From an uncultured candidate division WPS-2 bacterium (GTDB lineage Bacteria > Vulcanimicrobiota > Vulcanimicrobiia > Vulcanimicrobiales > Vulcanimicrobiaceae), in contig CALEYW010000009.1 of assembly GCA_937927945.1 (NCBI GenBank), positions 46,861 to 110,860 of the forward strand: 64,000 nucleotides of DNA. The letters are read 5' to 3'. A program made the translations under genes and the position numbers. Of the stretch, positions 1 through 8,052 are shown one piece after another. Positions within the stretch are counted from its first letter, which is position 1, and the number at the start of each line of letters is the position of its first letter. The notes beneath the pieces are model-generated. The model saw nothing but the letters and a program-made list of their open reading frames with translations, did no database searches and had not been told where the DNA came from.

Positions 1-452
1 CCCGCGATGCGCGGCAAGAACCAGCTCGAACACGCGTCCAACACGATGCCGCGCCGCACGAACGGAAATCCGAAGCGAGCATTCTCGCAGGCAAGCCGCA
101 CGTCCATCGGCAGCGTCATCGTCGCACCGATGCCGACGGCCGGACCGTTCACCGCGGCGATCACCGGCTTGAGCGATTCGAAGATGCGCAGCGTCACGAC
201 GCCGCCCAGATCGCGCTCGTCGCCTCGCGCGAACGTCTCGGCGCCCGCCGAGAGATCGGCACCCGCGCAGAACGCGCGGCCGGCGCCCGTCACGATGACG
301 GCGCAGACGGCGTCGTCGCCGTCGGTGCGATCGAATGCGTCCATGATCTCCGCGGCCATCGGACGGTTGAAGGCGTTGAGCTTCTCCGGCCGGTCGAGCG
401 TCAGCGTCGCGATGCCGTCCTCGATTTCGAGCGCGATCGTTTCGTACTGCAT
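1..452 (-). CDS. Enoyl-CoA hydratase/isomerase family protein (partial, 3' end cut by window)
   Basis: Crotonase-fold enzyme of acyl-CoA metabolism. The visible 150 residues begin at an ATG (450-452) and run off the left edge. They include the oxyanion-hole stretch AGADLSAGAET and the second one around VNGPAVGIGATM, then GFPFVRRGI and SSWFLPRIAG. In relatives the residues before SSWFLPR usually read PEAC with a catalytic Glu; here they read LDAC, so Asp stands in that place, which may alter or weaken hydratase activity. It is the third gene of a minus-strand run (MBL hydrolase, GNAT, this gene) with a 10-bp gap to the GNAT gene. The substrate cannot be told. Confidence 0.85.
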   Translation of the reverse strand, partial: MQYETIALEIEDGIATLTLDRPEKLNAFNRPMAAEIMDAFDRTDGDDAVCAVIVTGAGRAFCAGADLSAGAETFARGDERDLGGVVTLRIFESLKPVIAAVNGPAVGIGATMTLPMDVRLACENARFGFPFVRRGIVLDACSSWFLPRIA

Positions 453-462
453 CGTGCGTCCT

Positions 463-888
463 CTACAAGAGAAATTTGCGCAGCAGCGCGACGTCGAGCT
501 TGAACGTGTGCTGCGGGATCACCGCGTCGACCTTGTAGCCGCACGCGGTGAAGAACGTCTGCGCGGCACGCTCGTGAAAGACGGCGACGCTGACCTTGTG
601 GCAGTTGTAGTAGTTCGAGAGTTCCTCGGCGCGCGAGACGAGCAGCCGGCCGATTCCGCGGCGCCGGCGATCCGGGAGCACGTAGAGCGCCTCGAGGGTG
701 CCGAGCGACGCCGCGATCCGCAGGCGCAGGACACCGGCGATCTCGCCGTCGTCGCGCGCGATCACGTCGTGCGTCTGCTCGTGCCAGATGACGCGGAAAT
801 TCCACAGCTCCGTGCGCCAGTCACGGTCGTGCGCCCGCCAGAACGCGTCGGTCTCACCCGGTTTCGCGCTCTCGATCTCAAGCGACAT
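463..888 (-). CDS. GNAT-family N-acetyltransferase
   Basis: A 141-residue single-domain GNAT protein, expected to move an acetyl group from acetyl-CoA to an amine. The acetyl-CoA loop is visible as RRRRGIGRLLV (family pattern Q/R-x-x-G-x-G/A), preceded by the beta-4 strand LEALYVLPD and followed by the late-domain segment FFTACGYKV. The start ATG lies 11 bp inside the end of the upstream MBL-fold gene, so the two are probably co-translated. The substrate is unknown; an upstream metallohydrolase and a downstream crotonase do not define one. Confidence 0.85.
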   Translation of the reverse strand: MSLEIESAKPGETDAFWRAHDRDWRTELWNFRVIWHEQTHDVIARDDGEIAGVLRLRIAASLGTLEALYVLPDRRRRGIGRLLVSRAEELSNYYNCHKVSVAVFHERAAQTFFTACGYKVDAVIPQHTFKLDVALLRKFLL

Positions 889-1654
889 CGTACGTCCAGC
901 CGTCGTATGCGGCGAGCGTCTTGACGCCGGTCGCGTCCTCGAGCTCGTACGCCAGCCGCTTCGGATCGCGCTCGAGCATGCGCGTCCCGAAGTGGGACAT
1001 GATCGCGACGCCGGGACGGATGCCCTCGATCAGCACGCGCGCGTCGTCGTAGGTGAGGTGGTCGACGTCCATCGAGTCCCGGTAGCGCAGCACGTTCAGC
1101 AGCAGCACGTCGGGCGCGTGCAGCCGGTAGTCGTCGACGATCGCATCGAAGTAGCGGGTGCACGGCAAGTACGAGATGGCGGCCGAGGGCGTGCGGAAGT
1201 GCAGTCCGTAGGTTTCGACCGGATGCTGCAGGCGCAGCGACGCGCGCAATTCGACGGCGCCGACCGCGAAGGGCCCGCTGTTCGCTTCGACCAGCCACTC
1301 GCGCGGCACGAAGCGGCGCGCGTATGGGAGGACGACCGGCTGCATCCCTTCGTCGACCGCGTCGCGCGGCGCGCAAAGGGCCCCGCGCGGGCGCCAGCCG
1401 CCCTGGCACATCGCCTCGATCATCGCGTTGACGTCGCCCGAATGGTCGAGGTGCTTGTGCGAGAGCACGATCGCGTCGAGCGTGGCCGGGTCGCACGGCG
1501 GAAACTGGGTGAGCGCGCGGACCAGCGCGCCGGGCCCCGGATCGACGTGGATGTTCGTGCCGTCCGCCTGCAGCCAGAAGCCGCCCGACGAGCGGATCTG
1601 CTTGGCGACGACCCAGCGCGCGCCGCCGGTACCGAGAAAGCGCAGCGTGACCAC
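878..1654 (-). CDS. MBL-fold metallo-hydrolase
   Basis: Metallo-beta-lactamase-fold hydrolase of 258 residues, starting at GTG. The zinc motif HxHxDH appears as HKHLDH at about residues 66-71, further ligands are suggested by the HLTYDD and MSHFGT stretches, and the N-terminus LRFLGTGGARW is typical of the RNase Z/phosphodiesterase-like branch. The DPGPGAL segment before the metal motif is also typical. It heads a minus-strand operon with the GNAT and enoyl-CoA hydratase genes. Its start is 61 bp from a tandem inverted repeat in the divergent promoter region, so that operator might control both directions. Cytoplasmic; substrate unknown. Confidence 0.85.
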   Translation of the reverse strand: MVTLRFLGTGGARWVVAKQIRSSGGFWLQADGTNIHVDPGPGALVRALTQFPPCDPATLDAIVLSHKHLDHSGDVNAMIEAMCQGGWRPRGALCAPRDAVDEGMQPVVLPYARRFVPREWLVEANSGPFAVGAVELRASLRLQHPVETYGLHFRTPSAAISYLPCTRYFDAIVDDYRLHAPDVLLLNVLRYRDSMDVDHLTYDDARVLIEGIRPGVAIMSHFGTRMLERDPKRLAYELEDATGVKTLAAYDGWTYDVA

Positions 1655-1715
1655 GACCCGCCGTTCGGAGCCTCGAGCCGAACCTCCGCCGCCCGCCTCG
1701 TGAAGGGATGCGTCG

Positions 1716-1743
1716 TTAGGTGTGCCTAATTAGGCTCGCCTAA
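1716..1743. promoter_or_regulatory. Tandem TTAGG-N4-CCTAA operator overlapping a start codon
   Basis: Two abutting perfect inverted repeats: TTAGG-TGTG-CCTAA (1716-1729) and TTAGG-CTCG-CCTAA (1730-1743). The join itself, CCTAATTAGG, is a third palindrome. The last A is the A of the ATG of the cytochrome gene. Half-sites of this kind are known for DtxR/IdeR/MntR metal-dependent repressors; that match is from general knowledge of their boxes. No such regulator is encoded in the window. Position over the start predicts repression. Confidence 0.6.
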
Positions 1744-2843
1744 TGCTTCGTCGTAGGCGACTCGCGGCCGCCCTTCTCTTGGCCTTCTTCGCGGTGACGC
1801 CCAGCGCCACGTCGGCGATCCCGGTATTCGCCCACCGGTTCGGGTTGACGTGTCAGACCTGCCACACCGAGGTCCCGCATCTGACCGCCTTCGGCGAGGC
1901 CTTTCTCGCCAACGGCTACCGGATGCCCGGTCTGAAGCCGAAGCCTGCCTTCCCCGTCGCGATCCGCCTCCAGCTCGGTTACTCGAGCGCGCCGCCCCCG
2001 CCCGACGCCCCGCTGCCGCGCGCAATCGTCGACGAGATCGAATTCCTGGTCGGCGGCTCGGTCGGCGCGCGGGGGTCGTACTGGGGCGAAGTCTATGCGG
2101 TCGACGGGGGCCGGATCGGGCGCGCCCGCGACGTGTGGGCGGGCTGGCGAGCGACGCCCGACGGCGCGCGCGTCCCGGTGACGATCCGCGCCGGCCAGAT
2201 GACGCTGCCGCTGCCACTCGATCCGGAGACGTTCCGCGAGACGACCGATCACTACGCGATCTGGGATCAGGTCGGGGGCGATAATCCGTTCACGTTCTTC
2301 CAGCCGAAGATCGGGGCGCAGATCGCGCTCGGCAACACGCGGCATGGGTTGAGCGGAACCGCGTCGCTGCTCGCGGGGCACGACGTCGGTTCCGGTCTCC
2401 CGTCGCGCGGGCGGGACACGTTCGCCACGCTGCAGCAGACGGTCGGCGATTTTACTCTGAGCGCGTACCGCTACGACGGGTCGCGACGGCTGACGTTCGA
2501 CGACCGCTTCTGGCGCACCGGATTCGGTCTGGGCTGGGAACGGCGCGGCACGCGCATCGATGCGGTCTATCAAAGCGGCCACGACACGGCCGCGAACGTA
2601 CACGCCGATGCGCTGCAAACGAGCGGCGGATTCGTACAAGCGCGGCAAACGCTGAGCGATCGCACGTTCGCGCTGGCGCGCTGGGACGCGACGCAAGGTA
2701 CCGCGTTCGCGCGCGCGTTCATCTACGGTGCGGGCTGCCGCTTCTCGCGCAACACGCGGTTCACGCTCTTCGATAGGGCGCAGCGCGCCGCGGGCGGGCG
2801 GACGCAGCACACGATCTCATCGTCGTTCCTGCTCGCGTTCTGA
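1743..2843 (+). CDS. Secreted monoheme c-type cytochrome with beta-barrel-like C-terminal part
   Basis: A 366-residue protein with an Arg-rich n-region and hydrophobic h-region (residues 1-25), followed directly by FAHRFGLTCQTCHTEVP, a single CxxCH haem c site with the surrounding pattern of cytochromes of the type HRxGxxCxxCHxxxPxLxxFGxxFxxNGY. The remaining ~300 residues hold repeated alternating, Tyr/Arg-rich strands and finish with SSSFLLAF, an aromatic C-terminal residue as in outer-membrane barrels. This suggests a fused cytochrome-porin, the plan known from Cyc2, though it is shorter and homology to Cyc2 is not shown. The ATG overlaps a metal-box-like operator. It would act at the outer membrane in electron exchange; the partner is unknown. 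Confidence 0.7.
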   Translation: MLRRRRLAAALLLAFFAVTPSATSAIPVFAHRFGLTCQTCHTEVPHLTAFGEAFLANGYRMPGLKPKPAFPVAIRLQLGYSSAPPPPDAPLPRAIVDEIEFLVGGSVGARGSYWGEVYAVDGGRIGRARDVWAGWRATPDGARVPVTIRAGQMTLPLPLDPETFRETTDHYAIWDQVGGDNPFTFFQPKIGAQIALGNTRHGLSGTASLLAGHDVGSGLPSRGRDTFATLQQTVGDFTLSAYRYDGSRRLTFDDRFWRTGFGLGWERRGTRIDAVYQSGHDTAANVHADALQTSGGFVQARQTLSDRTFALARWDATQGTAFARAFIYGAGCRFSRNTRFTLFDRAQRAAGGRTQHTISSSFLLAF

Positions 2844-2856
2844 CTCACGCGGGACG

Positions 2857-3264
2857 CTAGGCGAGCGACGCGACGAATCCGGCCAGCGCGCGGCCCATCG
2901 CCGCGAGTTGCGGTTCGTGGCCCTTCAGGGCGTAGCGCGCCGCATAGTACAGCGGGTCGCTCCACGCGATGCGCGTCTCCCCGTCGTCGGCCTGCCACAC
3001 CAAAAACCGCAGCGGCAGGTCGAGCGCGACCAACGGCGAGGCGAGCATCAGCGGCGTGCCGGCGGCGCCGTTGCCGAAGATGAGGACCTGCGTCGGAGGC
3101 ATGGTGAGCCCGGCTGCGGCCGCGTTCGCCGCATGATCGATGCGGGCGAAGATCGTGTTCCCGGCCATGCGCGCCGCCGCAGCGAGCCGGTCCACCGTCT
3201 CGGGAACCGGATAGCGGCTGCGTGCGGTCACCACGCCGATCGCGGCGTCCTGCGTCCCTTCCAT
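2857..3264 (-). CDS. DUF302 domain protein
   Basis: A 135-residue protein matching the DUF302 pattern: an N-terminal VPETVDRL helix, the segment IFARIDHAANAAAAGLTMPPTQVLIFGN and the later LPLRFLVWQ. These small proteins occur in many bacteria, their biochemical role is unknown, and there is no clear signal peptide, so a cytoplasmic location is likely. It is convergent with the cytochrome gene (13-bp gap) and lies 10 bp downstream of the acyl-CoA dehydrogenase gene on the same strand, so it may be co-transcribed with it. Confidence 0.8.
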   Translation of the reverse strand: MEGTQDAAIGVVTARSRYPVPETVDRLAAAARMAGNTIFARIDHAANAAAAGLTMPPTQVLIFGNGAAGTPLMLASPLVALDLPLRFLVWQADDGETRIAWSDPLYYAARYALKGHEPQLAAMGRALAGFVASLA

Positions 3265-3274
3265 CGCGCTCTCG

Positions 3275-5074
3275 CTACAACATCTCCGGGCGGACGGTGA
3301 AGACGAGGTCGTCGAGGGTTGCGAGGCGGTCGAGGCTTGCGACTGCGCGCGAGAGTTCGTTGCGGAAGAAAAAGCGGCACGCGGCGAGTTTGCCGGCCGT
3401 GAAGTCGTCGGGCGGTGCGGCGGCGGCGACGCGCGCCTGCGCGAGCCAGCGCCATGCGACGGCGATCGTGCCGAACGCGTCGAGATAGGCGGTCGACTCG
3501 GCGAGCGCGCGCTCCGGACCGAGTTCGATCTGCGCTTCGAGCAGCGTGCGCGTCACCTGCGCGAGCCGGTCGCGCGCAGCCGCGAGCGCCGTGCTCTCTT
3601 CGTTTAGGGTATCGACAACGCGCGCAGCCTGGACGTCGCGCGAGATCGCCTCGAGGAACAACGTGAACCCCGCGCCCCCGTTCAGGCGCACTTTGCGTCC
3701 CAGCAGGTCGAGGCCCTGAATCCCGGTCGTTCCTTCGTGGATCGGGTTGAGCCGCTGGTCGCGCCAATAGCGCTCGACCGGATAGTCCGGCGTGTACCCG
3801 TAGCCGCCGAGAATCTGAATCGCGAGCGACGTCGACTCGATCCCGCGTTCGGACGGCCAGGTTTTCGCGATCGGGGTCAACACGTCGAGCAGCAGGTTCG
3901 CGGCGTCGCATTCGGCCGCGTCTTCCGACGCGGTCGCGACGTCCATCAGATGCGCGCAGTAGAGCACCAGCGCGAGCCCGCCCTCGGCGATCCCCTTTTG
4001 CGCCAGCAGCATGCGCCGCACGTCGGCGTGATCGACGATCGGCACGGGCGCCGAGAGCGGGTTCTTGTCGGTGAGGCGCCGGCCTTGCGGACGATCTTTG
4101 GCGTACTGCAGCGAATACTCGTACGCCGCCACGTTCAAGGCGGCGGCCCCTGCACCGACCGCGATGCGCGCCTCGTTCATCATGTGGAACATCTGGCGCA
4201 TCCCGTCGTGCGGGGCGCCGACCAGATAGCCGACGCACTCGCCGCGCTCGCCGAACGTCAGCACGGTGTTGACGACGCCGCGCTGGCCCAGTTTGTGGTT
4301 GAGTCCCGTCACGACGACCTCGTTGCGCTTCGTCGCGTTGCCCCGTTCGTCGACGAGGAACTTCGGCACGATGAACAGCGAGATGCCCTTGACGCCCGGC
4401 GGCGCATCGGGCAGCTTCGCCAGCACGAGGTTGACGATGTTCTCGGAGAGATCGTGCTCGGCGGCCGAGATCCACATCTTGCTGCCGGTCAGACGATACG
4501 TGCCATCGCCGGCGGGAACGGCCTGCGTCGTGATGTCGCCGAGCGACGAGCCCGCCTGCGGCTCGCTCAGCGCCATCGTGCCGAAGTAGCGGCCTTCGAT
4601 CATCGGCGCCATCCACCGCGCGCGCTGCTCGTCGTCCCCGAACGCGGCGAGCAGGTGCGCCGCGCCGATCGTCAGGAACGCGTAGGCATTGGCGGAGCCG
4701 TTGGCCGCGGTGAAGACGATCGCGGCGGCCGACGAGATCGTCGCCGGAAGCTGGAGCCCGCCGTCGGCTGCCGAGAACGTCGCGCCCATGAAGCCGGCCT
4801 CGACGTATGCGTTGACCGCGGTTTTGAGCGACTCGGGAGTCGCCACCTCACCGTCGACCAGACGGAACGGAAACGCGTCGAGTTCGGCGGCGAACGGAGC
4901 GAACGTCTCGCTCGCGATGTCGTAGGCGGTGTCGAGGATCCCGGCGAGCGTCGCGCGGTCGTGGTCGGCGAAATGCGGCAAGCGCAGCAGCGCCGCGACG
5001 TCGAGGACCTCGAAGAGCTGAAAGTCCAGTTCGCGTCGGCGGGGAGCGACCCGGGTCGTTGCGGTGGCCGGCAT
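3275..5074 (-). CDS. Acyl-CoA dehydrogenase, long (~600 aa) DmdC-like type
   Basis: FAD-dependent acyl-CoA dehydrogenase of 599 residues, far above the ~380 of ordinary family members. Order: N-terminal extension, acyl-CoA-dehydrogenase N domain (about 80-160), middle domain with MALSEPQAGSSLGD and WISAAEHD, C-terminal FAD domain with ILGGYGYTPDYPVERYWRD and IHEGTTGIQGLDLLGRK, then a further C-terminal helical domain of ~130 residues. The usual catalytic Glu region is present as HEGTTGIQ. This extended architecture is typical of 3-methylmercaptopropionyl-CoA dehydrogenase (DmdC) and of uncharacterised relatives, so the substrate is open. It is followed by the DUF302 gene. Confidence 0.88.
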   Translation of the reverse strand: MPATATTRVAPRRRELDFQLFEVLDVAALLRLPHFADHDRATLAGILDTAYDIASETFAPFAAELDAFPFRLVDGEVATPESLKTAVNAYVEAGFMGATFSAADGGLQLPATISSAAAIVFTAANGSANAYAFLTIGAAHLLAAFGDDEQRARWMAPMIEGRYFGTMALSEPQAGSSLGDITTQAVPAGDGTYRLTGSKMWISAAEHDLSENIVNLVLAKLPDAPPGVKGISLFIVPKFLVDERGNATKRNEVVVTGLNHKLGQRGVVNTVLTFGERGECVGYLVGAPHDGMRQMFHMMNEARIAVGAGAAALNVAAYEYSLQYAKDRPQGRRLTDKNPLSAPVPIVDHADVRRMLLAQKGIAEGGLALVLYCAHLMDVATASEDAAECDAANLLLDVLTPIAKTWPSERGIESTSLAIQILGGYGYTPDYPVERYWRDQRLNPIHEGTTGIQGLDLLGRKVRLNGGAGFTLFLEAISRDVQAARVVDTLNEESTALAAARDRLAQVTRTLLEAQIELGPERALAESTAYLDAFGTIAVAWRWLAQARVAAAAPPDDFTAGKLAACRFFFRNELSRAVASLDRLATLDDLVFTVRPEML

Positions 5075-5123
5075 GAAACCGCGATTCGGGAAAACCGCCC
5101 CCGGTCATCCCGAGCGGCTTTAC

Positions 5124-6350
5124 CTATGCCAGCGCGGCCAGCGTTGGGAAGGCGCCGCCGACGATCGCGAGTGACGGGCGGCCGAGCCAGCGTTCGAGGA
5201 CGGTAGCGTAGACGCTGCGGAAGTCCGTCGTGAAGGCAAGGTTGCCCATGTTGAGGCGCGCGAGATCGGGATGGTCGCCGTACAGGCCGCCTTTGACGCC
5301 GCCGCCGATCAGGAAGACCGGTGCCGCTTCGCCGTGATCGGTGCCGCGGCTGGCATTCTCGGCGACGCGGCGGCCGAACTCGCTGAACGTCATCGTCAGC
5401 ACGCGGCCGTCGTTGCCGTGGGCGGCGAGGTCGTCGTAGAACGCGGCGATCGCGCTGCCGAAGTCGGCCAGCAGACGATCTTGGGTCTGCTTCTGCGTCA
5501 CGTGCGTATCGAACGAGCCGTGTTGGACGTAGACGACGCGCGTGCCGAGTTTCGAGCCGACGATCTGCGCCGCGAGCGCGAGACTGCGGCCGAGCGCCGT
5601 CGCCGGATACGCCGCTTGCGTCTTGTAGCCAGCGACGAGCTTCGGCAGCTCCTGCGCGCCGCGCTGTGCGTGGTCTTCGATCTCGGCGACGTGCGCCAGA
5701 TACGGCGAGCGAAACGGCACCGTCGTGTCCCGGGCGAACTCGTGGAACGCATCGCGGCTGCCGCTGTTGCGGTCGCTGTTCAAGCCGTAGCCGCGCAACG
5801 CGTCGATCGCGGGGACGTCCGTGTTCTGCGCGATCATCAATTCGGGCAGCACGTTGGCGAGCGCGACGCCGTTGAACAAGTTGTCCTTGGGCAAACCCGC
5901 CTCGTCGAGGTAGCGGCCGACCCAGCCGGTCGTCGCGTACGACTTCGGCGTCGCGGTCTGCCAGATCTCCGTCGAGCGGAAGTGCGAGTGGTCGGGATCG
6001 GGGTACCCGACGCCCTGCACGATCGCGACCTTTCCGGCGTCGTAGAGCCGCTTGAACGGCGCGAGGTTCGGATTGAGGCCGACCGCCTCGTCGATGCGCA
6101 GCACGTCCGACGGCGGGATGCCGATCGAGGGCCGGTACCGGTAGTAGTCGGGATTTCCGAACGGCACGACCGTGTTGAGCCCGTCGTTGCCGCCCTGGAA
6201 GTTGATGACGACCAGCACGCGATCGGCCGCGCCCGGCAGCCCCGGCAGCGGCGTCTGCGCGAGTGCCTGCGCAAAGACGCTATCGAACGATCCGACGACC
6301 GAAAGCCCGCTCACCGCGCCTAGAAGAAAGTGGGATCGTGTTATCGGCAT
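5124..6350 (-). CDS. DUF1501 family protein (sulfatase-like fold)
   Basis: A 408-residue protein beginning MPITRSHFLLGAVSGLSVVG, a short n-region plus hydrophobic stretch that looks like an export signal. Family features: INFQGGNDGLNTVVPFG near the N-terminus, PDHSHFRSTEIWQTA in the middle, VQHGSFDTH, and FSEFGRRVAENASRGTDHGEAAP near the C-terminus. DUF1501 proteins have the alkaline-phosphatase/sulfatase fold, but their activity is unknown. The reading frame stays open far upstream into the neighbouring gene; that part has no export signal or domain, so the start is placed at the ATG 6348-6350. Paired with the DUF1800 gene just upstream, as usual for these two families. Confidence 0.88.
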   Translation of the reverse strand: MPITRSHFLLGAVSGLSVVGSFDSVFAQALAQTPLPGLPGAADRVLVVINFQGGNDGLNTVVPFGNPDYYRYRPSIGIPPSDVLRIDEAVGLNPNLAPFKRLYDAGKVAIVQGVGYPDPDHSHFRSTEIWQTATPKSYATTGWVGRYLDEAGLPKDNLFNGVALANVLPELMIAQNTDVPAIDALRGYGLNSDRNSGSRDAFHEFARDTTVPFRSPYLAHVAEIEDHAQRGAQELPKLVAGYKTQAAYPATALGRSLALAAQIVGSKLGTRVVYVQHGSFDTHVTQKQTQDRLLADFGSAIAAFYDDLAAHGNDGRVLTMTFSEFGRRVAENASRGTDHGEAAPVFLIGGGVKGGLYGDHPDLARLNMGNLAFTTDFRSVYATVLERWLGRPSLAIVGGAFPTLAALA

Positions 6351-6466
6351 GATTGTTGTTGCGAGCCCCCTCGAGGAATGGTGACGAGTGATCGTGGTGA
6401 AGGGCTCGCGCTTTTCGGGGGCCCCGCGCCGAAGGCGTGGGGGGCGCGGAGCCAGGGGCGGAGCGC

Positions 6467-7975
6467 CTATTCCAACTGGTATGCAGGCATCGCCATCGTG
6501 AGATAGGCGGCTGCGCGGACGCGTTGGTCGACGTTCTCGCCGGAGAGCTGTGAGAGCGCGGCTTGACCTGCTCCGCCGAGATACGCGATCAATTGGGCGC
6601 GGGCTGCCGGGGATACGTCGCCTTGCAGCAGCGCGTCGGTCAGCGTCGCCGCGATCCGTTGCGGATCCATCGTGCGCAGCGTCGGAACCAGCCAGTCCGC
6701 CGTCTGCGTCATCATCGGGTTCTGTGCGACGGCGTTGGCGAAATTCTCGCGCGTCAGGACCGTCTGGCTGTTGAGCCATGCGCTGCCGCCGTCCCAGCCT
6801 TTGACGTTGGGCGGGTAGAACAGCGTTTGCCCCATGGCGCGCAGCGCGCCGAGCTCCGGCAGCCGTACCTCCGCGACGCCGAACAGCTGGTGCGTTCCGA
6901 CCACGAACTCGACCGGACTCTTGACCAGCGCACGATACGCCCGCTCGCTGAAGAACACGTTGCTGCGCAGCAGGGTCGCCATGACCGGAAGCAGTTCGAA
7001 GCCGCTGCGGCCGAGCAGCGCGGCGACCCGATCGACGAGCTGTGGCTCGGGATCGTCGTAGACGAAGAACGCGAGCAGCTTCCGCGCGAAGAATCGCGCC
7101 GCCGCCGGCTGCTCGAAGATGATCTGGACGACGTCGTTGCCGCTGAAGTTGCCGCTGCGGCCGAGGAACGTCTTCGTGCCGTCGTCGTGCTGGTAAGGAT
7201 GGTCGACGAACCGTCCCGAGCCGTCGGGCTCGCGTTGAAAGGACCAGCCGGTGAAGGCCCGGGCCGACTCGCGGATGTCCTGCTCGGTGTAGTTGCCGAT
7301 CCCCAGCGTGAAGAGCTCCATCAGCTCGCGCGCGTAGTTCTCGTTGGGGTGTGCCTTGACGTTGACGTTGTTGTCCAGATAACGCAGCATCGCCGGATCT
7401 TGCGAGACGTGCAACGTCAGGTCGCGCACGTTGCCGAGCGCGTACGCGCGGAAGAGCTGGTTCTGCGCCAGCAGTTCCTGGGCCGTGGTCTGCTTCTCGG
7501 GCGAGCTGGTGAAGTGCCCGTGCCAGAACAGCGTCATCTTCTCTTGCAGCGGCGCGGGGCTCGAGATCATCCGCTCGAGCCACCACGTCTGCATCGCGAT
7601 GAGGTTCTGCCGGCGCGTGCGGTTGTTCTGCATCTGGAACGCCTTGCGCGCGTCGACCGTCGACTGATCGGCGGCCATCCCTTGCGCGAAGCCGCGATAC
7701 AGACCGCGCGGCGGAAGCGGCTGCACTTCGAGGCCGGCCGGTGCCGCCGGCAGCGCGGAGGAGTCGGGGAAGCGCACCAACGATTCGACGGCGGCGCTGG
7801 GGGGCATCGCGGCGAGCCGCTCGACGTCGGCCGGCGATCCGCCGAAACCCGCCCGCCGCAGCAGATGAGCCGCCAGCCGATGATCCCACCGTCCCGAATA
7901 CGGTTCCAGCGCCCGCGCGGCATCCAATGCTCCGGGAGGGCGGTACGAGGCGGGGGCAATCGTCGACGCGGCCAC
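6467..7975 (-). CDS. DUF1800 family protein
   Basis: A 502-residue DUF1800 protein. Recognisable segments are AAHLLRRAGFGGSPADVERLA, WWLERMISSPAPLQEKMTLFWHGHF, NENYARELMELFTLGIGNYTEQD and VKSPVEFVVGTHQL. The family is of unknown function and almost always accompanies a DUF1501 gene, here 116 bp downstream on the same strand. The two probably form an export-linked pair. The 116-bp gap holds a G/C-rich hairpin (CCCCGCGCC with GGGCGCGG) but no evident promoter. Divergent from the carboxyltransferase gene, with 77 bp between the starts. Confidence 0.88.
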   Translation of the reverse strand: MAASTIAPASYRPPGALDAARALEPYSGRWDHRLAAHLLRRAGFGGSPADVERLAAMPPSAAVESLVRFPDSSALPAAPAGLEVQPLPPRGLYRGFAQGMAADQSTVDARKAFQMQNNRTRRQNLIAMQTWWLERMISSPAPLQEKMTLFWHGHFTSSPEKQTTAQELLAQNQLFRAYALGNVRDLTLHVSQDPAMLRYLDNNVNVKAHPNENYARELMELFTLGIGNYTEQDIRESARAFTGWSFQREPDGSGRFVDHPYQHDDGTKTFLGRSGNFSGNDVVQIIFEQPAAARFFARKLLAFFVYDDPEPQLVDRVAALLGRSGFELLPVMATLLRSNVFFSERAYRALVKSPVEFVVGTHQLFGVAEVRLPELGALRAMGQTLFYPPNVKGWDGGSAWLNSQTVLTRENFANAVAQNPMMTQTADWLVPTLRTMDPQRIAATLTDALLQGDVSPAARAQLIAYLGGAGQAALSQLSGENVDQRVRAAAYLTMAMPAYQLE

Positions 7976-8052
7976 GATGGCATGATAACGCGGCGCCGCC
8001 GAAAGACGCTTGCTGGGATGGATATTCTCACACGGCCTTAAATCCGCACGAC

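Noticed and set aside
1..2810. Long antisense reading frames on both strands in high-GC DNA
   Set aside because: Arg/Ala/Pro-rich composition, no ribosome sites, each opposite a gene with clear family motifs.
5124..7889. A single 921-residue protein covering DUF1501 plus upstream
   Set aside because: Its first half lies in another frame of the DUF1800 gene and is Arg/Ala-rich without domains; DUF1501 starts at 6350.
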